Origin: Sulfolobales archaeon
Lineage (GTDB): Archaea > Thermoproteota > Thermoprotei_A > Sulfolobales > Desulfurococcaceae
Assembly: GCA_025059075.1 (NCBI GenBank)
Contig: JANXDZ010000001.1
Span: forward strand, 275,971 to 339,970
Reading direction: 5' to 3'
DNA: 64,000 bases
The notes beneath the pieces are model-generated. The model was not told where the DNA came from, ran no database searches, and saw only the letters and a list, made by a program, of their open reading frames with translations. The translations under genes were made by a program, and so were the position numbers. Of this stretch, positions 1 through 8,203 are shown in pieces. Every line of letters starts with the position of its first letter. Position 1 is the stretch's first letter.

Positions 1-38
1 ATAGCTATTGGAAATAGGGTAGAGAGTAAAAACACGAA

Positions 39-407
39 TTACATTGAATTTACTTTCTTTACTCTTCTTGTAGCAACTACATCTGCGCCACAAATATCTT
101 TAATTATTACTTGGCCTATTTCAACCGGCGCCTTAAGCTCTATTGATGCTGTAGCTTTCATTACTTCTTGAATGCACTTCTTTGGCACTGGCTTATTAGT
201 TTTAACTGATACTGTAGGTAGGTCGCCATCTACGACTTTAACTACAGACATGACGATCCTCCTTGGATCAATTACTTCCTGTTTCGCATACTCTACTCCC
301 CTTGGGCACAGCGCTCCATCAATTTTTAACGACCCTCCCGGCTCTATGCGTACCTTGAGTGTACAGCTAGCTGGACATATTATGCATGTAAGCTCTCTTT
401 CACTCAC
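39..407 (-). CDS. DUF1667 protein, glycerol-3-phosphate dehydrogenase module
   Basis: This is a 122-residue protein of the DUF1667 family, which is usually encoded beside GlpA-like dehydrogenases and FAD-dependent oxidoreductases. An N-terminal cysteine cluster (C8, C11, C15 in CIICPASC, and a further Cys in the LCPRG motif near residue 34) probably binds an iron-sulfur cluster. The start is GTG at 407, preceded by GAGGTGA at a spacing of 6. It overlaps the end of the upstream oxidoreductase by 8 bases, so the two are translationally coupled. I infer that it is a small electron-transfer or assembly subunit of the dehydrogenase complex. No enzymatic activity of its own can be assigned. Confidence 0.85.
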   Translation of the reverse strand: MSERELTCIICPASCTLKVRIEPGGSLKIDGALCPRGVEYAKQEVIDPRRIVMSVVKVVDGDLPTVSVKTNKPVPKKCIQEVMKATASIELKAPVEIGQVIIKDICGADVVATRRVKKVNSM

Positions 408-1659
408 CGGGAATCACCTCTATAGAGATCTTTTCTGCAGAGCTAGCTCTCTCTAAGAGTCTCTTAGTCAGTTTAACTCTTATCATTTCAGCCGGTCTAA
501 CGTTAAATTGCTTCATTTTCCATCCTACTTCAGGAATGGTAACTATTACGTTTTTCTCAGGCTGCTGAACTCTAGCATAAAGTACTACATCCCTCTTACC
601 GCTAACGTAATGTGGGACTATGAATCTGATGTTCCTCCCTCTTACAATAGGTTTCCAATCTACTGTCGGTATTCCATCGTTTTCAACAAAGTAGTAGGCT
701 CCCTCTGCAGCTAACTCTCCTTGCTCAACTACGTAGTCAACTAAGTCATTTACGACTAATGCGTTTCCAGCAACAAATACTCCAGGTATGTTTGTCTCAA
801 GAAACTCATTTACTATAGGCCCCCTAGTATATGGATCTATTATTAAGCCTATTTTCTCAAGCATGTCTAAGTTTGGTATAAGGCCAGCTGCTAATACTAC
901 TGTATCACATGGTATTTCAAACTCCGTTCCCTTAATGGGTTTAAGTTTTTCATCAACTTTAGTTACTACTACTTTCTCAACTCTTCTCTTACCTACTACT
1001 CTTGTAACTACATGGCCTAGGTATAGCGGTATATCGTAGTCCTGGAGACATTGAACTATGTTCCTCGTTAATCCACCTGGGTAGTGCATCAACTCTATTA
1101 CGGCCTTAACTTTAGCTCCTTCAAGTGCGAACCTCCTAGCCATTATTAGTCCGACGTCCCCAGATCCGATTATAACTATCTCCTTGCCCGGAATAATGCC
1201 GTATATATCCATGAGGGTTTGGGCTTCTCCAGCTGTATATATTCCTGCAGGCCTGTCTCCAACGACATTTATTTCAAATATATGTCTCTCTCTTGCTCCA
1301 GCTGTATATATTAATGTCTTTGTATTAAGCCTCATGACTCCCTGAGGGGTTATAACGTTTACAATCTTTTCATTATGTGACACAAGCTCTATTGAGTGAA
1401 CATGGGACTTCAGTAAGTACTCTACTCCAAGCTTCTCCATTTTATCAAAGAATCTATAGATGAACTCTGTTCCAGTCAAGTCTTCTCTAAAGTAGTGGAG
1501 GCCGAATCCTGGGTGAACACACTGCAGTGGTATTCCTCCAAGGAGATCCCTATTTTCAACAAGCACTGTCTTAAGCCCAAGTTCCTTGGCTCTTATTGCA
1601 GCAGCTATTCCAGCTGGACCTGCTCCAATAACAACACTATCGTAGTTTAACTCAAGCAC
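400..1659 (-). CDS. FAD-dependent NAD(P)H-type oxidoreductase, GlpA partner
   Basis: This is a pyridine-nucleotide-disulfide-oxidoreductase-fold flavoprotein of about 419 residues. It has an N-terminal FAD-binding motif (VVIGAGPAG), a second dinucleotide-binding motif (IIGSGDVG near residue 165) and a late FAD motif (GVFVAGNA near residue 300). In the usual three-gene arrangement it acts with GlpA and the DUF1667 protein, probably passing electrons from glycerol 3-phosphate oxidation to a pyridine nucleotide or another acceptor. A GTG at 1668 is possible, but it lies inside the ribosome binding site AGGTGG. The GTG at 1659 has that site 5 bases upstream and gives the family-like start MLELNYDSVVIGAG. 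It sits 15 bases after glpA. Confidence 0.85.
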   Translation of the reverse strand: MLELNYDSVVIGAGPAGIAAAIRAKELGLKTVLVENRDLLGGIPLQCVHPGFGLHYFREDLTGTEFIYRFFDKMEKLGVEYLLKSHVHSIELVSHNEKIVNVITPQGVMRLNTKTLIYTAGARERHIFEINVVGDRPAGIYTAGEAQTLMDIYGIIPGKEIVIIGSGDVGLIMARRFALEGAKVKAVIELMHYPGGLTRNIVQCLQDYDIPLYLGHVVTRVVGKRRVEKVVVTKVDEKLKPIKGTEFEIPCDTVVLAAGLIPNLDMLEKIGLIIDPYTRGPIVNEFLETNIPGVFVAGNALVVNDLVDYVVEQGELAAEGAYYFVENDGIPTVDWKPIVRGRNIRFIVPHYVSGKRDVVLYARVQQPEKNVIVTIPEVGWKMKQFNVRPAEMIRVKLTKRLLERASSAEKISIEVIPGE

Positions 1660-1674
1660 TTTAACCACCTTGAC

Positions 1675-3159
1675 TTACGACTTCAGCAACGCCTTTACTT
1701 CCCCTACACCATAAAGATCCTTCTTTACTACGACTTGGTATAGCGGTACTCCAGTGTATTGAGATATCAGTAGTGCTATCCTCCACCTACAGAAGGATCC
1801 CTGGCACATTCCAAGGCCTGCTCTAGTCCTAAACTTTATTCCATCTATAGTTATGGTTTTTACGCCAGCTTTCTTCATTCTCTCAATGGCTTCAATAACT
1901 TCAGCTTTTGAAACAGTCTTACAATAACAAATTATTTCACCGTAATCAGGGTTCTTCCTTATTAGTTCATCGATTTCTTGAAGGGATTTATCCTTAACTC
2001 TCACTATGTCGCTTCTATAAGGATTCCAGTGCTTCTTTTTAACTAGGCTTACACCGTACTTATCCTTAATTAAGTTAAGCACATAGTAAGCTATTGCTGG
2101 CGCTGCAGTGAATCCAGGCGATCTTATTCCAGCTGCGTTTACAAAGCCCCATGGATCGTCGTAAGCCTCTATACGCCAATGCCCTCCCGGAGGCTCAGGC
2201 CTTAAGCCAGCGAAAGTTCTTATGATCTTGGTCCTTGGAGGAAGCTCTTTAAGCAGTCTTTCAGATTCCTTCCACACGTACTCTAAGCCTTTTTCACTAG
2301 TTGAAGTCTCATCCTTAGCATCCATAGGTAGATCCTCTGCTGTAGGGCCTATCATTAAGTTACCGTGGATTGTAGTAATTGCATAAACCCCCTTAGTTAT
2401 TGGAGTAGGCGTTGTATGCAGTAGCTTCTCCGGCTTTACCCTAACATTTTCATCAAATAAGAAGTACTCCCCCCTCCTAGGCCTTACTACAAAGCCTGAA
2501 TCTATTCCAGCCATGTGCGATATCTTATCTGAGTATAGGCCTGCTGCATTAATGACTATGTCTGCTTCTATAAACCCTTTAGTAGTCTCTACACCTTTCA
2601 CCTTCTTATCAACTACTTTAACCCCCCTTACTTCAGCTTCAGTTAACAGCTTTACTCCGTTCTCTACGGCGTTTTCAACTATAGCTATTACTGCTTCAAA
2701 AGAAGATATTGTTCCTGCCGTAGGTGCATATATCGCTCCTAAAGCACTTGGATTAATGCTTGGATCCATTTGTAAAAGCTCATTGCGGTAAACGACTCTT
2801 ACTCCAGGTATTTTGTTAAGCTTAGCTAACTCAATGTACTTTTTAGCATTCTTCTCCTCTTCTTCATTAAAGAAGACCATAAGTTCCCCAGGCCATTTAA
2901 CGGGTATGCTGAGTTCCCTGGTCCACTGCCTCCATAAAATATTCCCCTCTCTACAAAGCCTTGCTCTAAGAGGATGTACGTCAGGCTCCTCTTCATGCCC
3001 TGGGTGAATTATCGCAGTATTCGCCTTACTGCTCCCCCACCCAACATCTGGCTCCTTCTCTACTAAAGTTACATCAAAGTCTTCATACATGCTTAAAACT
3101 CTAGCTATTGATGAGCCAACTATTCCTGCTCCAACTATAACTACTTTTATGGGCATCAC
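1675..3159 (-). CDS. glpA: Anaerobic-type glycerol-3-phosphate dehydrogenase with C-terminal [2Fe-2S] domain
   Basis: This 494-residue FAD-dependent DAO-fold dehydrogenase should oxidise sn-glycerol 3-phosphate to dihydroxyacetone phosphate. The N-terminus has the FAD motif IVGAGIVGSS. The C-terminus carries a BFD-like [2Fe-2S] domain with cysteines 411, 413, 452 and 457 (CxC...CxxxxC), as in GlpA/GlpO-like enzymes that pass electrons to partner subunits. The start is GTG 3159, with GAGGGTG 7 bases upstream; ATG 3156 is also possible. It is first in a minus-strand operon with the FAD oxidoreductase and the DUF1667 protein. glpK lies upstream on the same strand, with its own promoter. No membrane anchor is visible, so the complex is probably cytoplasmic or peripheral. 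Confidence 0.92.
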   Translation of the reverse strand: MMPIKVVIVGAGIVGSSIARVLSMYEDFDVTLVEKEPDVGWGSSKANTAIIHPGHEEEPDVHPLRARLCREGNILWRQWTRELSIPVKWPGELMVFFNEEEEKNAKKYIELAKLNKIPGVRVVYRNELLQMDPSINPSALGAIYAPTAGTISSFEAVIAIVENAVENGVKLLTEAEVRGVKVVDKKVKGVETTKGFIEADIVINAAGLYSDKISHMAGIDSGFVVRPRRGEYFLFDENVRVKPEKLLHTTPTPITKGVYAITTIHGNLMIGPTAEDLPMDAKDETSTSEKGLEYVWKESERLLKELPPRTKIIRTFAGLRPEPPGGHWRIEAYDDPWGFVNAAGIRSPGFTAAPAIAYYVLNLIKDKYGVSLVKKKHWNPYRSDIVRVKDKSLQEIDELIRKNPDYGEIICYCKTVSKAEVIEAIERMKKAGVKTITIDGIKFRTRAGLGMCQGSFCRWRIALLISQYTGVPLYQVVVKKDLYGVGEVKALLKS

Positions 3160-3195
3160 ATAGATGCACCCTCTAAGACTAAATGGGTATATTGA

Positions 3196-3210
3196 GGGTA
3201 TAAAAAATGG
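3196..3210 (-). promoter_or_regulatory. Candidate promoter of the glpA operon
   Basis: On the minus strand the sequence CCATTTTTTATACCC lies about 40 bases upstream of the glpA start, a suitable place for an archaeal TATA element with a short leader. The same T-run followed by ATA(C/T) occurs at similar distances upstream of glpK and glpF. Confidence 0.5.
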
Positions 3211-3239
3211 TTTAGTTTAAAGAGAGGTGTTTAAATGCC

Positions 3240-4817
3240 TCAGTATCCATAAGCCCATGGAACTTCCTTAGCCCATCCAAGGGCTTTCTGTACAGCGGCC
3301 TTCCATCCTTTATATAGTTTCTCCCTTCTATCAGGATCCATTGTTGGCACGAACTCTCTCTCCATCTTCCAGTTCTTTCTAACGTCCTCTAGGTCTTTCC
3401 AGAATCCAACGGCTAATCCAGCTAAGTATGCTACTCCGAGAGCCGTAGTTTCAAATACAACTGGCCTCACTACTTTTACGTTAAGTATGTCTGCCTGGAA
3501 TTGTAGTAAGAAGTCACTCTTAGCTGCTCCTCCATCAGCTTTAAGCACAGTTATCTTCTGCCCAGTGTCAGCAACCATAGCCTCTATGACGTCCCTAGTT
3601 AGATAAGCTATTGCTTCAAGAGTAGCTCTAGCTACATGCTTTCTCTCAGTTCCTCGAGTAATTCCAATAATTAGTCCTCTAGCATAGTGGTCCCAGTATG
3701 GCGCTCCAAGCCCTACGAATGCTGGAACTAAGTATACTCCACCGGTATCAGGAGCTGATTCAGCTAATGGGTTCACTTCTGCTGAGACTTCAATAAGCTT
3801 TAACCCATCTCTTAGCCACTGTATAGCTGCTCCAGTAATGAATATACTTCCCTCTAGAGCGTAAACAGCTTTCCCAGGCTCAAGGCCATAGTACACTGTA
3901 GTTAGTAGCCCATGCTTAGATGGAACAGCCTTAGTCCCAGTATTGAAGAGTATGAAGTTTCCTGTTCCATAAGTGCATTTAACGTCACCGACGTCGTAGC
4001 CTGCTTGACCAAATAGCGCTGCCTGCTGATCTCCTGCATCTCCAGTTACAGGTATGCTTACTCCTCCCATTAATTCAGCTACTTCAGGCCCCGTATATCC
4101 ATAGATCGCCTTATCACTTGAAGGCCTTGGCAAGGGCATCAGCTCTCTAGGTATTTTACCCTGAATCTCTAGGAGTTCATTGTCCCAGTCAAGCTTATGT
4201 ATGTTGAATAGCATTGTTCTAGAAGCATTAGAGTAATCTATTACGTGTGCTCCATATCTCTCTGGAGTTAGTACATCCTTTGATCCTCTAGTTAAGTTCC
4301 ATATAACCCATGTGTCTATAGTTCCAAAGATCAGTTCTCCCTTCTTAGCTCTCTCCCTTACGTTATTAACGTTGTCAAGTATCCACCACACCTTAGTGCT
4401 TGAGAAATAGCAGTCTGGCACTAGCCCTGACTTACTCTTTATGGTATCAAAGTAGTGTTCTCTCAAATAATCTATCTGGGGAGCAGTCCTCCTATCCTGC
4501 CATACTACAGCGTTGTAGACTGGTTTACCTGTCTTTGGATCCCATATTATTGTAGTCTCCCTTTGATTAGTGACTCCAATAGCCGCTATCTCCCTAGGAT
4601 CAACCTTCGACCACTCAAGTGCTTCCTTTATACACTGCTTAGTCCTCTCCCATATTTCAAGAGGATTATGCTCAACCCACCCAGGCTTAGGAAATATCTG
4701 AGTGTGCTCATGATACGACCAGCCGCCCTTAACGGGAAGTCCATTGTGAGTAAATAACATCACTCTAGTTCCAGTAGTACCTTGATCTATTGACATAACG
4801 TACTTCTTTTCAACCAT
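3240..4817 (-). CDS. glpK: Glycerol kinase
   Basis: This FGGY-family kinase of about 525 residues phosphorylates glycerol with ATP to give glycerol 3-phosphate, the substrate of the neighbouring GlpA module. Visible motifs are the N-terminal phosphate-binding loop DQGTTGTR (residues 11-18), the [11 protein letters not shown] segment with the probable catalytic Asp, and the TYGTGNF and [12 protein letters not shown]-binding segments. The frame can be opened from TTG 4826, but GAGGT then touches the codon directly. ATG 4817 has the same GAGGT at a spacing of 9 and gives [13 protein letters not shown], so I chose it. Length and motifs are complete. It lies between glpF and glpA, all on the minus strand, but each of the three units has its own candidate promoter. 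Confidence 0.96.
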   Translation of the reverse strand: MVEKKYVMSIDQGTTGTRVMLFTHNGLPVKGGWSYHEHTQIFPKPGWVEHNPLEIWERTKQCIKEALEWSKVDPREIAAIGVTNQRETTIIWDPKTGKPVYNAVVWQDRRTAPQIDYLREHYFDTIKSKSGLVPDCYFSSTKVWWILDNVNNVRERAKKGELIFGTIDTWVIWNLTRGSKDVLTPERYGAHVIDYSNASRTMLFNIHKLDWDNELLEIQGKIPRELMPLPRPSSDKAIYGYTGPEVAELMGGVSIPVTGDAGDQQAALFGQAGYDVGDVKCTYGTGNFILFNTGTKAVPSKHGLLTTVYYGLEPGKAVYALEGSIFITGAAIQWLRDGLKLIEVSAEVNPLAESAPDTGGVYLVPAFVGLGAPYWDHYARGLIIGITRGTERKHVARATLEAIAYLTRDVIEAMVADTGQKITVLKADGGAAKSDFLLQFQADILNVKVVRPVVFETTALGVAYLAGLAVGFWKDLEDVRKNWKMEREFVPTMDPDRREKLYKGWKAAVQKALGWAKEVPWAYGY

Positions 4818-4860
4818 ACATATCAAACCTCACACTATATCTATATATAGCTAGATATGA

Positions 4861-4875
4861 GACATATAAAAACTT
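4861..4875 (-). promoter_or_regulatory. Candidate glpK promoter
   Basis: Minus-strand AAGTTTTTATATGTC lies about 45 bases upstream of the chosen glpK ATG. It fits an archaeal TATA element and resembles the elements before glpF and glpA. Confidence 0.5.
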
Positions 4876-4904
4876 TTGTAGATATATTTATTTCATTAGC
4901 TGAT

Positions 4905-4967
4905 ATGAAAATTGATCATTTTTTTAAAAAATATTTATTTATTTCATATTATTCATATTATAATTAA
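4905..4967 (-). terminator. T-rich termination region after glpF
   Basis: Directly after the glpF stop the minus strand becomes almost pure A/T, with runs of T. Archaeal transcription commonly ends at such T-runs, which would separate glpF from glpK. No strong hairpin is seen. Confidence 0.4.
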
Positions 4968-5687
4968 CTAGATTACTAGAGTGTATATTAGTGCGCCAAT
5001 TATTCCGCCAATTATTGGGCCAAATATAGGCACTACTAAGCCGTATGGCCAATCTGAACTTCCTTTACCGGGTATTGGAAGTACTGCATGAGCTATCCTA
5101 GGCCCTAGATCCCTGGCTGGGTTAATTGCATAGCCAGTTGGGCCTCCGAGGCTTAAGCCAATGCTCCATACGAGGAATCCAACTATTACAGGTACGAAGA
5201 ATGTCGGCAGGTCTTTAAGGCTTGTGAGAGCTAATACTCCTAGCACCAGCATGAATGTACCTACCATTTCAGTTACGAAGTTTAGTGGAAGGTTCCTAAT
5301 AGCTGGGCCCGTTGAGAATACAGCTAACTTAAGGCCTGGCTCAGCTGTCTCCTTAAAGTGGCTATAGTAAGCTAGGAATACTAATACTGCTCCAACAAAT
5401 GCACCAAGTATTTGAGCAACAACGAATCCTGGAACCATGCCCCAGTCAAACTTACCTATAGAGGCTAAGGCTATCGTTACAGCTGGATTTATATGTGCAT
5501 AGGGGCTTCCAGCTAGGAATGCCGCCGCTACACCATTCATTACTGCAAATCCCCAGCCAGCTGTTATAACAATCCAGCCAGCTCCCTGCCCCTTACTCTT
5601 GCTAAGAACTACGTTTGCTACAACACCGTCGCCAAGCAGTATAAGGATCATTGTCCCAACGAACTCCCCTAAGTATTCATTACCCAT
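4968..5687 (-). CDS. glpF: Glycerol uptake facilitator (aquaglyceroporin, MIP family)
   Basis: This 239-residue membrane channel lets glycerol diffuse into the cell, where GlpK traps it as glycerol 3-phosphate. It has the two hallmark NPA motifs, HINPAVT (NPA 67-69) and AINPARDLG (NPA 189-191). The Asp after the second NPA (NPARD) is typical of glycerol-conducting rather than water-specific members. Six hydrophobic segments plus two half-helices are expected, and the length is normal. The start is ATG 5687. The gene is divergent from dhaL, and the 154-base gap between them holds both promoters and several palindromes. Confidence 0.95.
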   Translation of the reverse strand: MGNEYLGEFVGTMILILLGDGVVANVVLSKSKGQGAGWIVITAGWGFAVMNGVAAAFLAGSPYAHINPAVTIALASIGKFDWGMVPGFVVAQILGAFVGAVLVFLAYYSHFKETAEPGLKLAVFSTGPAIRNLPLNFVTEMVGTFMLVLGVLALTSLKDLPTFFVPVIVGFLVWSIGLSLGGPTGYAINPARDLGPRIAHAVLPIPGKGSSDWPYGLVVPIFGPIIGGIIGALIYTLVI

Positions 5688-5710
5688 TTAACTCACCTAA
5701 ACTTTCTAAT

Positions 5711-5733
5711 ATATGTAACCAAGGTACATGTAT
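5711..5733. promoter_or_regulatory. Imperfect palindrome in the glpF promoter
   Basis: ATATGTAACC-AA-GGTACATGTAT is an imperfect inverted repeat lying just downstream of, and touching, the glpF TATA-like element, near the expected transcription start. That is a typical place for an archaeal repressor to block initiation. The sequence is seen; the operator role is inferred. Confidence 0.35.
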
Positions 5734-5740
5734 AAAAAAC
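5730..5740 (-). promoter_or_regulatory. Candidate glpF promoter
   Basis: Minus-strand GTTTTTTATAC lies about 45 bases upstream of the glpF ATG and resembles the elements before glpK and glpA. Confidence 0.5.
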
Positions 5741-5770
5741 TTGTGTTAATGGATAGAGGCATACGTTATG

Positions 5771-5780
5771 CTTAAATATC
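5771..5780 (+). promoter_or_regulatory. Candidate dhaL-dhaM promoter
   Basis: CTTAAATATC has TATA-like composition and lies about 65 bases upstream of the dhaL ATG. Transcription from here would start near 5800, between the two ATAC-N3-GTAT sites. Confidence 0.35.
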
Positions 5781-5784
5781 GTCT

Positions 5785-5827
5785 ATACTCTGTATAGTAT
5801 ATAGTATATTGTGACATACAGTGTATA
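5785..5827. promoter_or_regulatory. Paired ATAC-N3-GTAT palindromes before dhaL
   Basis: Two near-identical 12-base sites, ATACTCTGTATA (5785-5796) and ATACAGTGTATA (5816-5827), are direct repeats of each other, and each is also a perfect ATAC/GTAT inverted repeat around a 3-base spacer. They start 31 bases apart, close to three helical turns, so a regulator bound at both would sit on one face of the DNA. A related ATAC-N1-GTAT occurs at 8174-8183 in the dhaK/HPr gap. The regulator is not identified. Confidence 0.45.
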
Positions 5828-5841
5828 AAGGGTGAGCATAT

Positions 5842-6582
5842 ATGAATACTGAAGTTGGGAGAGTACGTGTTATAGACTCTAGGACATTTCTAAAAGTACT
5901 TGACAACATACTTGAAGTAATGAAAGTTAATGAAAAGTATCTCACTAAGCTTGATGCAGATATAGGTGACGCTGATCACGGTATAAACATGGTGAGGGGA
6001 TTTCAGAAAGTAAAGGAGTTAATTAATAGGCAGAAAAACCCTGAGAACTTAGATATAGGCACTATGCTTAACTTAACTGGAGTGGGGTTACTGCAAGTTG
6101 TTGGAGGAGCAGCTGGCCCACTATATGGAATGCTATTCCTAGAGGCTTCGAAAACAGTTAAGGGTAAGAAGGAGATAAGCGTAGAGGACTTTGCAAAGAT
6201 CCTTGAAGCTGGGCTAAAAGCTGTTAGAACAGTTGGCGGAGGAACAGTTCCTGGGGAAAAGACTATGGTCGACGTCCTACACCCAGTTGTAGAAAAACTT
6301 AAGGTAATGCTTTCAACTAAAAGGGACTTAGACTTCATTGAAGCACTAAGCGAAATAACTCCTCTAGCTAGGGAAAGTGTCTTAAAAACTATACCTATGT
6401 TAGCTAAGAGGGGGAGAGCGAGCTACTTAGGTGAGAGAAGCATAGGACACCAGGATCCAGGAGCTACTTCAACTTACTTAATAATAAGGACTTTCCTAGA
6501 TACGCTCAATGGCAAAACAGGTGTAAAGATATCTAAATATGATGACGTAAGTGGTGCATTAATAAGCGAAGAATTTATTTAA
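5842..6582 (+). CDS. dhaL: Dihydroxyacetone kinase subunit DhaL (ADP-binding)
   Basis: This 246-residue all-helical subunit carries a tightly bound ADP that is rephosphorylated by DhaM and passes its phosphate to dihydroxyacetone held on DhaK. The Mg/nucleotide-binding aspartate signature is seen as D38-x4-D43-x-D45 in the segment DADIGDADHG, matching the family motif. A glycine-rich GGGTVPGEKTMVD segment follows, and DPGATS lies near the C-terminus. It starts at ATG 5842 and is followed 36 bases later by dhaM. It belongs to the single-domain, PEP/PTS-type system rather than the fused ATP-dependent kinase, because DhaK is a separate gene and a DhaM is present. Confidence 0.93.
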   Translation: MNTEVGRVRVIDSRTFLKVLDNILEVMKVNEKYLTKLDADIGDADHGINMVRGFQKVKELINRQKNPENLDIGTMLNLTGVGLLQVVGGAAGPLYGMLFLEASKTVKGKKEISVEDFAKILEAGLKAVRTVGGGTVPGEKTMVDVLHPVVEKLKVMLSTKRDLDFIEALSEITPLARESVLKTIPMLAKRGRASYLGERSIGHQDPGATSTYLIIRTFLDTLNGKTGVKISKYDDVSGALISEEFI

Positions 6583-6618
6583 CTTAGGGCCACTCAATCA
6601 CCGATATTTGGTGAACCC

Positions 6619-7011
6619 ATGGTAGGAATAGTGCTAGTGTCTCACAATAAGAAGATAAGTGAGGGAATAAAGGAAGTAATAGATCAGATGATTAGGGGAG
6701 CAATCAAGATCGCTTGTATAGGTGGTGAAGCAGGAGAGCTAGGCACAAACGTTAGCGAAATAGTTAGAGCAATAAATGAAGTAATCGATGAACAAGGAGT
6801 GATAATATTCGTTGACTTTGGCAGTACTGCCATAGGAGCAAAAGCAGCGCTAAACATGTTGGATCAGGGGGTAAAGGCAAAAGTCTTTATTGCTAATGCC
6901 CCCATAGTTGAAGGAGCTTTTATAGCAGCTGTTGAAGCAAGCTTAGGCAAGAGCATTGAAGAAGTATTAAAGGCAGCTGAGGAAGCAAAAAACATGGTTA
7001 AAGTGCAATAA
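6619..7011 (+). CDS. dhaM: DhaM: EIIA(Man)-type phosphotransfer subunit of dihydroxyacetone kinase
   Basis: This 130-residue protein has the mannose-EIIA fold. The conserved start GIVLVSHNKKISEG carries the phosphorylatable histidine at H9, and the FVDFGSTAIGAK segment matches DhaM proteins. In known systems DhaM receives phosphate from HPr and transfers it to the ADP on DhaL. The protein is a single domain: the HPr-like and EI-like domains fused to Escherichia coli DhaM are absent, so it needs separate HPr and enzyme I. An HPr gene lies about 1.25 kb downstream; enzyme I is not in the window. ATG 6619 has GGTGA with a 4-base gap, and it follows dhaL on the same strand. Confidence 0.9.
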   Translation: MVGIVLVSHNKKISEGIKEVIDQMIRGAIKIACIGGEAGELGTNVSEIVRAINEVIDEQGVIIFVDFGSTAIGAKAALNMLDQGVKAKVFIANAPIVEGAFIAAVEASLGKSIEEVLKAAEEAKNMVKVQ

Positions 7012-7083
7012 AAAATCATTATTTATTAAAATAAAATTTAATTTTATATTATTTTATATAATTATTTAATTTATTTTATATTG
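7012..7083. terminator. A/T-only terminator region between convergent dhaM and dhaK
   Basis: Roughly 70 bases of almost pure A and T separate the convergent ends of dhaM (+) and dhaK (-), with T-runs on both strands. It probably works as a bidirectional terminator. Confidence 0.5.
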
Positions 7084-7096
7084 CTACTCAATATCT

Positions 7097-8104
7097 TTAT
7101 GTAACAACTATTGGAGGAGGCACTTTTATAGCTATAGTAGTAGCTGGCGCCATGAGTAGTCTCTTAAGCTCTTCGTCAAGCCTTAGGATTGCTACCCTAC
7201 CTCCCTGCATTTCAAGAGAAGTCATGAATTCACCTATCCAACTTGTAAACACTTTTAATCCTAATGACTCTACATACTTTCTAACGTCTCTGTAGAATAG
7301 AAACTTCTCCATGTATGGTGTGCCTCCAGTGCCTTGTGCCACTAGAGCTATTTCCTCTCCCTTCTCAAGCTTAAGATCTTCAACAATCTTGTCAACCATC
7401 ATTTTAGCAAGCTCCTTTGAAGGCATGTACTTCATTCTCTTTACTCCAGCTTCTCCATGAATTCCTATTCCAAACTCTATTTCATCAGGCCCTAGCTCAA
7501 AGGTGGGCTTCCCGGCTGCAGGCACAATGCATGGAGTGAGTGCTACTCCAAGATCTCTGCCATTATCTACTACTTTTTGAGCTACTCTCTTTACCTCCTC
7601 AAGAGACCATCCTTCTTCAGCTGCAGCTCCAGCTATCTTATGTACGAATACCGTTATTGTAGTGCCCCTCCTCTTTTCCTTTTCAATTATTGAAACATCG
7701 TCGTTAACTATTACATAATCAGTCTTAATGCCTTCACTGGCAGCTAGTTCAGCGGCTGTCCTAAAGTTCATTACGTCTCCAGCATAATTCTTAATGACTA
7801 CTAATACACCTGCATCAGTAGCAACTTCTCTAATAGCAGCCTGTATCTGTGGTACTGTTGGTGAAGTATATGTAAAGCCTGCACACGCTCCATCAAGCAT
7901 TCCATAGCCTACGTAGCCAGCATGAGCTGGCTCGTGGCCGCTTCCTCCACCTGAGACAAGAGCTACTTTATACGAAGGCTTCTTATACCTTCTGTAAACG
8001 TTGTTCCAGTCTGGGTCAAGTCTCAAGATCTCTGGAAAGGCTAAAACCATTCCTTCAAGCATTTCTCTAACTTCTTCACCAGGAGTATTTATGAGTTTCT
8101 TCAT
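7097..8104 (-). CDS. dhaK: Dihydroxyacetone kinase subunit DhaK (substrate-binding)
   Basis: This 335-residue subunit binds dihydroxyacetone covalently as a hemiaminal on a histidine, so that DhaL-bound ADP-phosphate can phosphorylate it to DHAP. The key residues are all visible: H57 in GGGSGHEPAHAG, D110 in KNYAGD, and the covalent-binding H216 in GIGIHGEAG. These correspond to H56, D109 and H218 of the Escherichia coli enzyme. It has the DhaK length only and is not fused to DhaL. ATG 8104 is preceded by GAGGTG 8 bases upstream. It lies on the opposite strand to dhaL-dhaM and is divergent from the HPr gene, so the kinase is split over two transcripts. Confidence 0.95.
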   Translation of the reverse strand: MKKLINTPGEEVREMLEGMVLAFPEILRLDPDWNNVYRRYKKPSYKVALVSGGGSGHEPAHAGYVGYGMLDGACAGFTYTSPTVPQIQAAIREVATDAGVLVVIKNYAGDVMNFRTAAELAASEGIKTDYVIVNDDVSIIEKEKRRGTTITVFVHKIAGAAAEEGWSLEEVKRVAQKVVDNGRDLGVALTPCIVPAAGKPTFELGPDEIEFGIGIHGEAGVKRMKYMPSKELAKMMVDKIVEDLKLEKGEEIALVAQGTGGTPYMEKFLFYRDVRKYVESLGLKVFTSWIGEFMTSLEMQGGRVAILRLDEELKRLLMAPATTIAIKVPPPIVVT

Positions 8105-8142
8105 TAATTTAACACCTCTAAAATATATGTTTTATGAAGTAT

Positions 8143-8157
8143 GTATATAAGCTTATA
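8143..8157 (-). promoter_or_regulatory. dhaK promoter overlapping a 12-base palindrome
   Basis: Minus-strand GCTTATATAC (8143-8152) is a TATA-like element about 40 bases before the dhaK start. It overlaps the perfect 12-base palindrome TATAAGCTTATA at 8146-8157, which could be an operator or simply a symmetric TATA region. Confidence 0.4.
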
Positions 8158-8203
8158 CGAATTGTTGCTAAAGATACTGTATAATGAATACTAATCATAA
8201 ATG

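Noticed and set aside
172..456. Open frame on the plus strand opposite the DUF1667 and oxidoreductase genes
   Set aside because: It is a shadow of well-supported minus-strand genes with family motifs. The same applies to many other antisense frames, for example inside glpA, glpK, the TM-helix protein and fen1.
7012..7083. A/T-only stretch as a replication origin
   Set aside because: No origin recognition boxes or orc1/cdc6 gene nearby; its position between convergent gene ends fits a terminator better.
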